NCBI RefSeq assembly: GCF_005484945.1
Contig: NZ_CP034035.1
Coordinates: 2,790,001 to 2,854,000, forward strand
Origin: Brenneria rubrifaciens
Lineage (GTDB): Bacteria; Pseudomonadota; Gammaproteobacteria; Enterobacterales; Enterobacteriaceae
Direction of reading: 5' to 3'
Length of the DNA: 64,000 nucleotides
The notes under the pieces were generated by a model that did not search any database, was not told where the DNA came from, and worked only from the letters and a program-made list of their open reading frames with translations. Each line of letters opens with the position of its first letter. Positions within the stretch are counted from its first letter, which is position 1. Shown here in pieces: positions 28,734-36,998 of the stretch. Position numbers and translations under genes: made by a program.

Positions 28734-29507
28734 ATGGACAACCGGCTGGCCTCCCTGATGCAACGCGGTCAGGCGCTTACCCGCGCGGAATATCGCGTAC
28801 TTGCCTTTATCGCGGAGCACTCTTCTCTGGTAGGGAAAATGACCGTTCGGGAGCTGGCGCAACAAACGTATGTCTCTACCGCCACCATCATGCGCCTGTG
28901 TCAGAAAATAGGCTTCAGCGGCTACAGCGAATTTATTTATCACTGTAAACAACTGCTGGCGACGCCCCCGCGGTTGCCGCCTGCCGCCGTTAATCATATT
29001 CCGGCTGCGTTTCAGCGCTTTATGGACAATTACCAGCACACCTTCTCCTATGTTAGTGCCGAAGAAATGGCGGCGTTCAGCCGGATTCTGCGGCAGGAAA
29101 GCCATTTTTTTCTCTATGGCGCGGGTTTCTCACATCTGTTCGCCGAATATCTGACGAAAAAACTTCAGGTTTTGGGTAAAGATGCTTTCTCTTCCGGGCT
29201 GGGAGACAGCAGAGGGATTTTCCTCAATAATGCGCCGAAATATCAGGTGTTCATTGCCATTTCCCGTAGTGGTGAAACCGAGCAGGTGTTGGATAAGGCA
29301 CGGATTGCCAAAAATATCGGCATGCAGGTGATCGCCTTCACCAGAGCATCTCTGAATTCATTGGGCGAACTGGCCGATCTGCATTTTCGGCTCTATGACG
29401 ACGCGGTGCATTATGCGGCGGAGGCCGCGGAGATTAGCTCGTTTGAATCAAATCTGGTGATGATGATCGACCTGTTGCTGTTACAGGCGACAACGGTGGA
29501 CTCATAA
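28734..29507 (+). CDS. MurR/RpiR-family transcriptional regulator
   Basis: A 257-residue regulator with the N-terminal HTH_6 domain (about residues 1-77; MTVRELAQQTYVSTATIMRLCQKIGFSGYSEF) and a C-terminal SIS sugar-phosphate isomerase-fold domain (KYQVFIAISRSGETEQV about 167-183). Such proteins respond to phosphosugars. Together with the nearby EIICB and GH4 glucosidase it resembles GlvR-like regulators of alpha-glucoside operons, and that is its probable target. GGAGG ribosome-binding site. A long inverted repeat covers its stop codon. Confidence 0.87.
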   Translation: MDNRLASLMQRGQALTRAEYRVLAFIAEHSSLVGKMTVRELAQQTYVSTATIMRLCQKIGFSGYSEFIYHCKQLLATPPRLPPAAVNHIPAAFQRFMDNYQHTFSYVSAEEMAAFSRILRQESHFFLYGAGFSHLFAEYLTKKLQVLGKDAFSSGLGDSRGIFLNNAPKYQVFIAISRSGETEQVLDKARIAKNIGMQVIAFTRASLNSLGELADLHFRLYDDAVHYAAEAAEISSFESNLVMMIDLLLLQATTVDS

Positions 29508-29518
29508 TCCACCGTTGT
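29490..29518. terminator. Inverted repeat at the regulator/sseB convergence
   Basis: ACAACGGTGGA and TCCACCGTTGT form a perfect 11-base-pair stem over the regulator stop codon. It lies between convergent genes. There is no T-run on either side, so it is a stem-loop that may act as a weak terminator or RNA-end protector. Confidence 0.45.
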
Positions 29519-29531
29519 ACCGCCCCTCTAT

Positions 29532-30326
29532 TCAGGCGCGGCCGGTGCTTTTGAAATCTCGCAGAAAGCTGCCCCACTTGCGCTCATAAAACGGCGTGGT
29601 GTGTTTGATCAGATAGTGGCTGATGCCCGGCTCATTTTCTTTAACCAGACAGATATCGACCGGACGCTCGTCCGGTAGCGTATCGCTGGCTACACTGCCG
29701 GCGACGCGGATAATCTCTTCCCTATCCTGATCCGCTTCAATCCCGATGAGTAGATGCGGCTCTTTTTCATTCGGTTCATGGATTTGAGCAAGAAATGCAC
29801 GGCGCACGTGCCGATACCGGGTAAACAACTGGGTCAGTGAGTCAATCATCTGTACCGGCATTGCCGCGGGCTGGCCAATCAATACCTGAGTATCCTCTTC
29901 GATAATCCGCTGCTCAACCAACCCGGTTCCTTCGCCGGACAGCATATGCTCGACTTCCTGCGGTAAAAACTCTTTTCCATACGGCAGCTTAGGATTCAGG
30001 AACAGCGTGGCGCCGAGCGTGATCTCGAACAGTGAACGCGCCGGTAATGCCAGAAAAGGGCGCTCTTCGCTAATCACCTGCTGCAAGGCTTCCAGCGAAG
30101 AGAAAAAGGGAATGGCTGAGGAGCCATCGGCTTTCTCCCAGTGTTGAATCTGCACGTTACTGCCTGCATGCAGGATCTTTTCACCGGGCGCGTCGCTTTC
30201 GTCACTGCCGCCTAGTACAAATACCGTCGCGTCCATTAGTTCGCTGAAAAACTCAGGCCGATGCGCTGGCTCGGTTGCGGCCAGAACCAGCAGTTCTTCC
30301 AGTTTATTTTGTGGTGAAAAATCCAT
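29532..30326 (-). CDS. sseB: SseB family protein
   Basis: A 264-residue protein of the SseB family, the E. coli enhanced-serine-sensitivity locus protein. Conserved blocks AATEPAHRPEFF near the start, PFFSSLEALQQ, RSLFEITLGATLFLNPKLPYGKEF and the C-terminus ISHYLIKHTTPFYERKWGSFLRDFK are recognisable. The start at 30326 (MDFSPQNKLEELL) matches the family; the in-frame extension to 30452 would lie inside pepB. Biochemical function is poorly known. It follows pepB as in E. coli. Confidence 0.93.
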   Translation of the reverse strand: MDFSPQNKLEELLVLAATEPAHRPEFFSELMDATVFVLGGSDESDAPGEKILHAGSNVQIQHWEKADGSSAIPFFSSLEALQQVISEERPFLALPARSLFEITLGATLFLNPKLPYGKEFLPQEVEHMLSGEGTGLVEQRIIEEDTQVLIGQPAAMPVQMIDSLTQLFTRYRHVRRAFLAQIHEPNEKEPHLLIGIEADQDREEIIRVAGSVASDTLPDERPVDICLVKENEPGISHYLIKHTTPFYERKWGSFLRDFKSTGRA

Positions 30327-30382
30327 AACGCTCCTCAACCTTAACTGCGTTAAAAACCGGGTACTGGCCCGGTTAATCCTGA

Positions 30383-31678
30383 TTATTCGGCCTTGCTTAG
30401 CAGCAGATTCGCCAGCGTCCGAACGCCCAGCCCGGTCGCCCCCGCGGACCATTGCTCCACCGCCCCTTTGCGATAGGTTGCGGAACAGTCAATGTGCAGC
30501 CAGCCTCGCTGATAATGCTTTACAAAATGCGACAGGAACGCCGCCGCCGTACTCGCGCCCGCGCTGTGCGCAGCCCCGGCGATATTGTTTAAATCCGCAA
30601 AGTTGGAAGGAAGTTGGCTGCGGTGGAACTCTTCCAGCGGCAGGCGCCAAAATGGTTCGTCTTCCTGTTTCGCGCTGTCCTGCAATGCCGCCGCCAGTTC
30701 ATCATCGAAACTGAACAAGGCTTGATAATCGTTACCGAGGGCGGTTTTTGCCGCTCCCGTCAGCGTCGCGCAGTCAATGATCCACTGCGGATTCTGCTCC
30801 GATGCGTCGATCAGACCGTCAGCCAGTACCAGACGCCCTTCCGCATCCGTGTTCATCACCTCAACGCTCTTGCCGTTGCGATAGCGAATGATGTCACCCA
30901 GCTTGAACGCATTGCCGCTGACCATATTATCCGCGCAGCACAGGTACAGTTTCACCCGCTGTTGCAATCCACGCGCTGCCGCCAGCGCCAACGCGCCCAC
31001 CACGGTTGCCGCGCCGCCCATATCTGATTTCATGGAGTCCATGTAACTGCTGGATTTCAGACTGTAGCCGCCGGTATCAAAGGTAATGCCTTTACCGACC
31101 AGGCAGGCGAATACCGGCGCATCTGGATTACCGGTCGGGTTGTAATCCAGCGCCAGCAGCACGGGAGAACGATCGGAACCACGACCGACCGTATAAAGCC
31201 CGGCATAGTTTTGCGTACGCAGATCGTCGCCTTTGGTGATCCGGTAATTGAAGACGTCACCGGCGACATCGTTCAGCAGATCAATCACGCGCGTCGCCAA
31301 TTGCTCCGGCCCCAACTCTTCTGCCGGCAGGTTGATCGTATCCCTCACCCAGTCAACGATCTTGAGGCGATCGGCCAGTTCTTTCTGATCAGCGCTGTTC
31401 AGTTCAGCCCATTCCACCGTGCGTTTCCCCTTAGGCGCACGATACCCTTGCCAGAATGCCCAGCAGTTTTCCAAATCCCAGCCAACGCCTGCCAGTTTAA
31501 CGTGCTTGACGCCCTGAGCGTCAATTTTACGGGCCGCTCGTTGAATAACCGTCTGCGGGGAATTCCCATTCAGATGAATGGTAAAACCGTTTTCATTCAC
31601 ACTTAACGGCGCTTTCTCACCCCAGCGTGCATCCGCCGGTTGGCTGGAGAGTGAAATCAGCATAGCTTCGCTTGTCAT
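30383..31678 (-). CDS. pepB: Peptidase B (aminopeptidase, M17)
   Basis: A 431-residue M17 leucyl-aminopeptidase family enzyme with the dinuclear metal site residues in [13 protein letters not shown] and [14 protein letters not shown]. Start at ATG 31678 ([10 protein letters not shown]) has AGGAG seven bases upstream; the 17-residue extension is spurious. In E. coli pepB is the last-but-one gene of the isc-region transcript; here a strong hairpin and the wreck of the isc genes lie just upstream. Confidence 0.96.
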   Translation of the reverse strand: MTSEAMLISLSSQPADARWGEKAPLSVNENGFTIHLNGNSPQTVIQRAARKIDAQGVKHVKLAGVGWDLENCWAFWQGYRAPKGKRTVEWAELNSADQKELADRLKIVDWVRDTINLPAEELGPEQLATRVIDLLNDVAGDVFNYRITKGDDLRTQNYAGLYTVGRGSDRSPVLLALDYNPTGNPDAPVFACLVGKGITFDTGGYSLKSSSYMDSMKSDMGGAATVVGALALAAARGLQQRVKLYLCCADNMVSGNAFKLGDIIRYRNGKSVEVMNTDAEGRLVLADGLIDASEQNPQWIIDCATLTGAAKTALGNDYQALFSFDDELAAALQDSAKQEDEPFWRLPLEEFHRSQLPSNFADLNNIAGAAHSAGASTAAAFLSHFVKHYQRGWLHIDCSATYRKGAVEQWSAGATGLGVRTLANLLLSKAE

Positions 31679-31726
31679 AATTCTGCTCCTGATTGTTTTT
31701 TTAGACGCCCTCATTGGGTCGTCATC

Positions 31727-31757
31727 CAAAAATAAAGCGGGCCGCCGAAGGCAGCCC
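31727..31757 (-). terminator. Intrinsic terminator between the iscX remnant and pepB
   Basis: An eight-base-pair GC stem (GGGCCGCC / GGCAGCCC, loop GAA, one G-T pair) is followed on the minus strand by GCTTTATTTTT. It separates pepB from the damaged isc operon. Confidence 0.7.
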
Positions 31758-31770
31758 GTACTATCAACCG

Positions 31771-31836
31771 TTATTCCGCCTCATCTAACCAGACCAGCGG
31801 GATCGCTTCCAGAATTTTTTCATTGGATGCTTCCGG
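31771..31836 (-). pseudogene. iscX: iscX 3' remnant
   Basis: The last 20 codons plus stop read [20 protein letters not shown], nearly identical to the end of E. coli IscX (66 residues), but upstream of this the frame does not resemble IscX: the DNA-free first two thirds are missing and no start codon or ribosome-binding site suits it. The open frame that continues into iscS is read-through of unrelated sequence. This is a truncated relic marking one end of the deletion described in the findings. Confidence 0.85.
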
Positions 31837-31888
31837 CGCTTCAATGATCGCGCGACTGCCATCCCTTTCAATTCCATAACACACATCA

Positions 31889-31939
31889 GCCAACGTTGGG
31901 TGGATTATCGTCGTGTTCAATGACTTTTTCGTTGTATGC
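31889..31939 (-). pseudogene. iscU: iscU 5' remnant, decayed
   Basis: Directly after iscS, at the position where iscU normally begins, 17 codons read AYNEKVIEHDDNPPNVG and then stop. The E. coli protein begins MAYSEKVIDHYENPRNVG. The start codon position is GGG instead of ATG, Tyr and Arg are changed (H-Y-E to H-D-D, R to P) and a stop follows. None of the cluster-binding cysteines of IscU survive. The rest of iscU, iscA, hscB, hscA and fdx is absent from the window. Confidence 0.88.
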
Positions 31940-31966
31940 CCCAATCGTCGTCGCCAGTCTGATGAA

Positions 31967-33181
31967 TTAATGATGTAGCCATTCGGCGCTGTTGATCTCC
32001 ACGCCCTGTTTGAACCTTTCCCACTGCGGGGAAAGATCGCGCAGGCGACTGATGGATTTACGAACCAGCTCAATGGCGTAGTCGATCTCTTCTTCAGTGG
32101 TAAAACGTCCCAGAGAGAAGCGGATCGAGCTATACGCCAATCCATCGTTCATACCCAACGCGCGTAATACGTAGGAGGGTTCGAGGCTGGCTGACGTACA
32201 GGCGGAACCGGACGAAACGGCCAGATCTTTCAGCGACAAAATCAGCGATTCACCTTCAACATAGTTGAAACTGGCGTTCAGGATATTCGGCGCGCCCTGC
32301 TCAATGTCACCATTCAGATAGACTTCTTCGATATCATTAATCCCGCGCCAGAGACGATCGCGCAGCACGCGCAGGCGCGCCATCTCGGTAGCCATTTCTT
32401 CTTTCGCGATGCGGTAGGCTTCACCCATGCCGACGATTTGATGGACAGGTAAGGTGCCGGAACGCATACCGCGCTCATGCCCCCCGCCATGCATTTGCGC
32501 GTCGATACGAACACGGGGATTACGGCGGACATACAGCGCACCGATGCCTTTCGGCCCATAAATTTTATGACCGGAGAAAGACATCAGATCGACTTTCAAC
32601 TGGCTCAGATCGATAGGCAGCTTACCCACGCTCTGAGTAGCGTCGACATGGAAAATGATCCCGCGACTACGGCACATATCACCGATGGCCGCGATATCCT
32701 GAATCACACCGATTTCGTTGTTGACGTGCATGATGGAAACCAGGACGGTGTCATCACGCATAGCGGACGCCAATTCGTTCAGGTCGATAATACCGTTGCG
32801 CTGCGGTGCCAGATAAGTGACTTCATACCCTTCTCGCTCTAACTGTTGGCAGGTATCCAGCACGGCCTTGTGTTCTGTTTTGCTGGTGATAATGTGCTTG
32901 CCTTTCATCTGATTGAAGCTGGCGGCGCCTTTGATGGCCAGATTATCCGACTCGGTCGCGCCAGAGGTAAAGACGATCTCACGCGGGTCGGCGCCGACCA
33001 ATTCAGCAATTTGATTACGAGCGATATCGACGGATTCTTCTGCTTGCCAGCCGAAACGGTGAGAACGGGAAGCCGGGTTGCCGAACGTTCCGTCCAGGGT
33101 CAAAAACTGCATCATTTTTTCAGCAACGCGTGCATCAACCGGCGTCGTCGCTGAATAATCCAGATAGATGGGTAACTTCAT
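31967..33181 (-). CDS. iscS: Cysteine desulfurase IscS
   Basis: A 404-residue PLP enzyme that takes sulfur from cysteine for Fe-S clusters and for tRNA thiolation through ThiI and TusA. PLP Lys in [10 protein letters not shown] (about 206), the active-site Cys loop [17 protein letters not shown] (about C328) and the C-terminal ending [12 protein letters not shown] are normal, and length equals E. coli IscS. Despite the loss of its scaffold partner downstream it looks fully functional. That suggests it is kept for tRNA modification, thiamine or other sulfur relay, or to feed another scaffold. Confidence 0.97.
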   Translation of the reverse strand: MKLPIYLDYSATTPVDARVAEKMMQFLTLDGTFGNPASRSHRFGWQAEESVDIARNQIAELVGADPREIVFTSGATESDNLAIKGAASFNQMKGKHIITSKTEHKAVLDTCQQLEREGYEVTYLAPQRNGIIDLNELASAMRDDTVLVSIMHVNNEIGVIQDIAAIGDMCRSRGIIFHVDATQSVGKLPIDLSQLKVDLMSFSGHKIYGPKGIGALYVRRNPRVRIDAQMHGGGHERGMRSGTLPVHQIVGMGEAYRIAKEEMATEMARLRVLRDRLWRGINDIEEVYLNGDIEQGAPNILNASFNYVEGESLILSLKDLAVSSGSACTSASLEPSYVLRALGMNDGLAYSSIRFSLGRFTTEEEIDYAIELVRKSISRLRDLSPQWERFKQGVEINSAEWLHH

Positions 33182-33336
33182 TGCTCATAAACTCCGTACA
33201 TCACTTCAAAACGTGCAAAGCGTCTTGTTCATATGACGGGCTATACTACTCTTACCCTGTGGGGCAATGCGATACGTTGTTAAAAACTGCTCGCGAAAAT
33301 TTCGCCATGCCTTTTAGCGTCATCGTCGCGCAATAT

Positions 33337-33389
33337 AAAAAAACGCTTCCGCGTTTTTTTATAGCGGGCTTGTCTGCCCGCCAAGCTAT
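33337..33389 (-). terminator. Two hairpins between iscR and iscS, one terminator-like
   Basis: AAAAAAACGC TTCC GCGTTTTTTT (33337-33360) forms a ten-base-pair stem flanked by A and T tracts, so on either strand it has the form of an intrinsic terminator. Next to it GCGGGC TTGTCT GCCCGC (33364-33381) forms a second stem, with ATAG/CTAT around it. In E. coli the iscR-iscS gap is structured and is where RyhB splits expression; here the A/T-flanked hairpin could terminate most iscR transcription. Confidence 0.6.
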
Positions 33390-33418
33390 GAGTTTGAAAA
33401 TGTTCCGGCGTTTTTATT

Positions 33419-33919
33419 TCAGGCGCGCAGATTAACGTTGATCTTGTCCTGAATACGGCCATTCGCGGTGGCGGTACGGCGTGTATCCGCATCCTGCCGG
33501 TCAGCGACGTCCAGCACTTCTTTATTATTGACCAGTTCATCCAATGTAATGCTGTTCAAAAAGTCTGTAATACGGTCGCTAAGATCGCGCCACAAGGTAT
33601 GAGTCAGGCAACGATCGCCGCCCTGACAGCTTTCACGACCCTGACAACGCGTCGCGTCGACAGATTCATCCACGGCGGAGATCACCATGCCAACCGCGAT
33701 TTCATCAGCGCCTTTACCCAGCAGATAACCACCACCCGGGCCTCGCACGCTGGCAACCAAACCGTTTTTACGCAGGCGCGAAAACAACTGCTCCAGATAG
33801 GAAAGTGAAATACCCTGGCGTTCAGAAATGTCAGCCAACGGAACCGGGCCTTCCTGGGAATGCAGCGCCACATCAAGCATGGCGGTAACGGCATAACGGC
33901 CTTTAGATGTCAGTCTCAT
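33419..33919 (-). CDS. iscR: Fe-S regulator IscR
   Basis: A 166-residue Rrf2-family winged-helix regulator. The three cluster-binding cysteines C92, C98 and C104 are in [14 protein letters not shown], and the recognition helix [17 protein letters not shown] is intact. It senses [2Fe-2S] supply and represses its own operon. The operon it governs has lost its scaffold genes, so holo-IscR feedback must now depend on another assembly route. Type 1 sites lie upstream. Confidence 0.97.
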   Translation of the reverse strand: MRLTSKGRYAVTAMLDVALHSQEGPVPLADISERQGISLSYLEQLFSRLRKNGLVASVRGPGGGYLLGKGADEIAVGMVISAVDESVDATRCQGRESCQGGDRCLTHTLWRDLSDRITDFLNSITLDELVNNKEVLDVADRQDADTRRTATANGRIQDKINVNLRA

Positions 33920-33991
33920 GATAATGATACCTGTAGATAAAACATGTATTATGAAAACATGTGTTGGTAAAAACGTAATTCGAGTCTGACA

Positions 33992-34040
33992 TTCCTGAGT
34001 GTTTTAGTCAACTATTTAACCGGGTAACTTACTCAAGTAT
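33992..34040 (-). promoter_or_regulatory. IscR promoter region with two type 1-like sites
   Basis: On the minus strand ATAGTTGACTAAAACACTCA (within 33992-34016) and AATACTTGAGTAAGTTACC (within 34016-34040) resemble type 1 IscR sites, which have an ATAxTTGAC half followed by an ACTCxGxAT half. They sit 73-120 bp before the iscR ATG, as in E. coli, so autoregulation looks preserved. Confidence 0.65.
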
Positions 34041-34053
34041 TATTCAAGGGTGT

Positions 34054-34776
34054 CTAATCGTTCTTTTTCTCAATCGAACTTAATATTCCGCGCAGTATAT
34101 TCAATTCCTGACTTTCCGGTCGGGCTCGGGTAAACAGCCGACGCAGCTTGTTCATCACCTGTCCCTGATGCGCCTGACGGATAAAGCCGGTTTCCAGCAA
34201 AGTTCGCTCAAGGTGCTGATAAAAACGCTCCAGATCGTCCACCAACGGATAAAACGTTTCGCCGTGCGCTTCTTTATTTGCCTGAAAACGATCCAGATGC
34301 GCGACGCGCACTTCATAGGCCAGAATCTGCACGGCCATCGCCAGGTTCAACGAACTGTATTCAGGATTAGCAGGGATGGCGACATGATAATGACATTTCT
34401 GCAATTCGTCATTCGTCAGGCCAACGCGCTCACGGCCGAAAACCAGCGCCACCGGCGCCTGCTCCGCTTCCTGTGCGGCGCGAACGCCGCACTCACGCGG
34501 TTCGAGCATCGGCCAGGGCAGGGTTCGTGAACGTGCGCTGGTTCCCACCACCAAACTGCACCCCTCCAGCGCCTGATCCAACGAATCAACCAGAACGGCG
34601 TTGCCAATAACGTCGCTGGCGCCCGCCGCCAGAGCGATGGCCTGAGAATCGGGCTTCACCAGCGGGTTGACCAGATACAACTTGCTCAATCCCATGGTTT
34701 TCATTGCCCTGGCAACGGACCCCATGTTGCCGGTATGGGAAGTTTCAACCAGAACAATGCGAATATTGTGTAACAT
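34054..34776 (-). CDS. trmJ: tRNA (Cm32/Um32) methyltransferase TrmJ
   Basis: A 240-residue SPOUT-class methyltransferase acting at position 32 of tRNA anticodon loops. It shows the knotted core motifs [23 protein letters not shown] near the N-terminus, [12 protein letters not shown] and [17 protein letters not shown] around residues 115-150, and the C-terminal dimerisation extension. Divergent from suhB and upstream of iscR as in E. coli. Confidence 0.95.
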   Translation of the reverse strand: MLHNIRIVLVETSHTGNMGSVARAMKTMGLSKLYLVNPLVKPDSQAIALAAGASDVIGNAVLVDSLDQALEGCSLVVGTSARSRTLPWPMLEPRECGVRAAQEAEQAPVALVFGRERVGLTNDELQKCHYHVAIPANPEYSSLNLAMAVQILAYEVRVAHLDRFQANKEAHGETFYPLVDDLERFYQHLERTLLETGFIRQAHQGQVMNKLRRLFTRARPESQELNILRGILSSIEKKND

Positions 34777-34896
34777 GCGGACTCAATCATGCGAATAAGG
34801 AAATCGGAATATTCTAACACAAACTTAGATATTTTCCTTTTCCCCTGCTATACTGCGCCCCGCTTTCTGTTCTTTAACATTCTAGTGGACGATACC

Positions 34897-35700
34897 ATGC
34901 ATCCGATGCTCAATATCGCTATACGCGCTGCGCGTAAAGGCGGTAATCTCATTGCAAAAAATTACGAAACGCCTGACGCCGTAGAAGCCAGTCAAAAAGG
35001 CAGCAACGATTTTGTCACTAATGTCGATCGGGATGCTGAGCGTCTGATCATCGAAGTCATCCGCAAGTCTTATCCGCAACACACCATTATTGGTGAAGAG
35101 TGTGGTGAGCTGGCTGCTGAAGATCAGGATATACAATGGATTATCGATCCGCTGGATGGCACCACCAACTTTATCAAACGCCTCCCTCACTTCGCTGTTT
35201 CCATTGCTGTACGCATCAAAGGCCGTACGGAAGTCGCCGTTGTTTATGATCCGATGCGAAATGAACTGTTCACGGCGACCCGCGGCCAAGGCGCGCAGTT
35301 GAACGGTTATCGCTTGCGCAGCAGCAATGCGCGCGATCTGGATGGCACCGTTCTGGCTACGGGCTTCCCGTTCAAAGTGAAGCAACACGCCAAAAGCTAC
35401 ATCAACATCGTCGCGGCCCTGTTTACCCAATGCGCGGATTTCCGCCGCACCGGTTCAGCGGCGCTCGATCTGGCGTATGTCGCTGCCGGCCGCGTTGACG
35501 GGTTCTTTGAAATCGGCCTGAAACCGTGGGATTTTGCCGGCGGCGAACTGCTGGTGCGTGAAGCGGGCGGCGTCGTGACCGACTTTGTTGGCGGCCATAA
35601 CTACCTTTCTTCGGGAAACTTGGTTGCAGGTAACCCGCGCGTGGTGAAATGTATGCTGTCAACGATGCGTGACGAACTGGGCGACGCGCTGAAACGCTGA
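34897..35700 (+). CDS. suhB: Inositol-1-monophosphatase / Nus factor SuhB
   Basis: A 267-residue enzyme hydrolysing myo-inositol-1-phosphate and, in E. coli, an rRNA antitermination factor. Metal-binding motifs EECGE, WIIDPLDGTTNFIKRLPHF and WDFAGGELLVREAGG are intact. The start at ATG 34897 yields the canonical MHPMLNIAIRAARKGG; the longer frame from 34789 lacks family support. Followed by a strong terminator. Confidence 0.96.
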   Translation: MHPMLNIAIRAARKGGNLIAKNYETPDAVEASQKGSNDFVTNVDRDAERLIIEVIRKSYPQHTIIGEECGELAAEDQDIQWIIDPLDGTTNFIKRLPHFAVSIAVRIKGRTEVAVVYDPMRNELFTATRGQGAQLNGYRLRSSNARDLDGTVLATGFPFKVKQHAKSYINIVAALFTQCADFRRTGSAALDLAYVAAGRVDGFFEIGLKPWDFAGGELLVREAGGVVTDFVGGHNYLSSGNLVAGNPRVVKCMLSTMRDELGDALKR

Positions 35701-35729
35701 TTCATTTTCCGGCAATATTCCCATTCCCC

Positions 35730-35759
35730 ACGCCAGCCTCGCGCTGGCGTATTTTTTTT
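35730..35759 (+). terminator. Intrinsic terminator of suhB
   Basis: ACGCCAGC / GCTGGCGT eight-base-pair stem with loop CTCGC, then ATTTTTTTT, 30 bp after the suhB stop. Confidence 0.85.
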
Positions 35760-35810
35760 ACTTACATAGACCAATAATCCGCATTAATCAGACCATAGAC
35801 ACTACCCATT

Positions 35811-35835
35811 GATGATAATAATAATTAGAATCATT
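35811..35835 (+). promoter_or_regulatory. Candidate Fur box of the iron ABC operon
   Basis: The AT-rich stretch GATGATAATAATAATTAG followed by AATCATT resembles the 19-bp Fur consensus GATAATGATAATCATTATC. It lies 34 bp before the ATG of the substrate-binding protein, a position where Fe-Fur would repress the operon. Confidence 0.6.
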
Positions 35836-35868
35836 TACTTTCAATGGAAAATATTTCAGGAATTGATC

Positions 35869-36993
35869 ATGTTAAGAAAGTCTTTCACGCCTCTGTTGCT
35901 GACCACCTTTTTCAGCTTTTCCTTCAATGGTTACGCCACGCAGTATCCCTTGACGGTGACCGATATCGACGGGCAGCAGATTCAGGTAAAACAGGCACCT
36001 CAGCGGATCGTGCTGCAAGACGGACGGGACATCACGACAATGGCGTTGCTGGATCGGGAGAATCCGTTCCAGCGTCTTGTGGCCTGGAATAATATTCCTA
36101 AAAAATCCGACATCGCCACCTGGAATATGCTGAAAACCAAATGGCCGCAGGCCGAAAGCGTTCTGGATATGGGGTTAAGTGATAACGGCGAGGTTGAACT
36201 GGAAACGGTGTTGTCCAAACAGCCGGATCTGATGATTGCCCAACTGCGCGCCAAACCGTCACTCAGTCAAAGCGGCGTGCTGGATAAACTCAAGGCGCTC
36301 AATATCCCGGTGATGTTCATCGATTCAGAGATCAATCCGGTGAAAAACACCACGATCAGCATCGATTTGCTGGGCAAGGTACTGGATAGGGAAGACAACG
36401 CCAAAGCCTACACCGACTTCTATCACCAGCGTCTGGCGGCCATCCAGCAGAAAACCGCCTCGCTAACCAAGAAGGCGAATGTGTTCGTTGAAGCCTGGGC
36501 GGGACGTTCGGATAGTTGCTGTTTCAGCCATGCGCACAACGGCTGGGGCGGAATGATTGAAGCGGTCGGCGCCATCAATATTGGTTCGGCGCTTCTGCCC
36601 GGCGCCAACGGCTATGTCTCGCTGGAAAAACTCATCAGCATGCAACCCCATACCTACATCATGACCGGCGCCAAGAGAAGGTCCGGCACAAGCAATGCGC
36701 TGCCGCTGGGTTATGACGCCGATGCCGCCGACATTCAGGCCAAAGCAGCAAACCTGCTGGCGCGTCCCGGCATCAACCAGATCCCCGCGGTACAGAAAAA
36801 ACAGGTATTCGGCATCTACCACCCGTTCTATAACCACCCTTACAACATCGTCGGCATAGAGTATCTGGCCAAAGCCATTTACCCGCAGGTATTCCCATCG
36901 CTGAATCCTGATGAAACCTACCGTTACATCATCAAGCACTTTACGTCATTGCCTGACAATGGTTTTATTTTCGCCTGGAAACAAGGTGAGTAA
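35869..36993 (+). CDS. Iron-siderophore ABC transporter substrate-binding protein (FecB-like)
   Basis: A 374-residue periplasmic binding protein with a signal peptide (MLRKSFTPLLLTTFFSFSFNGYA) and a class III binding-protein fold (QAPQRIVLQDGRDITTMALL, ...NIPVMFIDSEI..., AWAGRSDSCCFSHAHNGWGGM). Start ATG 35869 has AGGA eight bases upstream; an earlier in-frame ATG at 35809 would include the Fur-box region. A vicinal Cys-Cys pair occurs at SDSCCFS. It is the first gene of a three-gene operon with permease and ATPase. Ligand unknown; iron-siderophore or haem is inferred from the gene set and Fur box. Confidence 0.82.
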   Translation: MLRKSFTPLLLTTFFSFSFNGYATQYPLTVTDIDGQQIQVKQAPQRIVLQDGRDITTMALLDRENPFQRLVAWNNIPKKSDIATWNMLKTKWPQAESVLDMGLSDNGEVELETVLSKQPDLMIAQLRAKPSLSQSGVLDKLKALNIPVMFIDSEINPVKNTTISIDLLGKVLDREDNAKAYTDFYHQRLAAIQQKTASLTKKANVFVEAWAGRSDSCCFSHAHNGWGGMIEAVGAINIGSALLPGANGYVSLEKLISMQPHTYIMTGAKRRSGTSNALPLGYDADAADIQAKAANLLARPGINQIPAVQKKQVFGIYHPFYNHPYNIVGIEYLAKAIYPQVFPSLNPDETYRYIIKHFTSLPDNGFIFAWKQGE

Positions 36994-36998
36994 TTTTT

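Noticed and set aside
31771..32145. 124-residue open frame ending like IscX
   Set aside because: Its first part is iscS read in another frame; only the last 20 codons are real homology, so it is a relic and not a gene.
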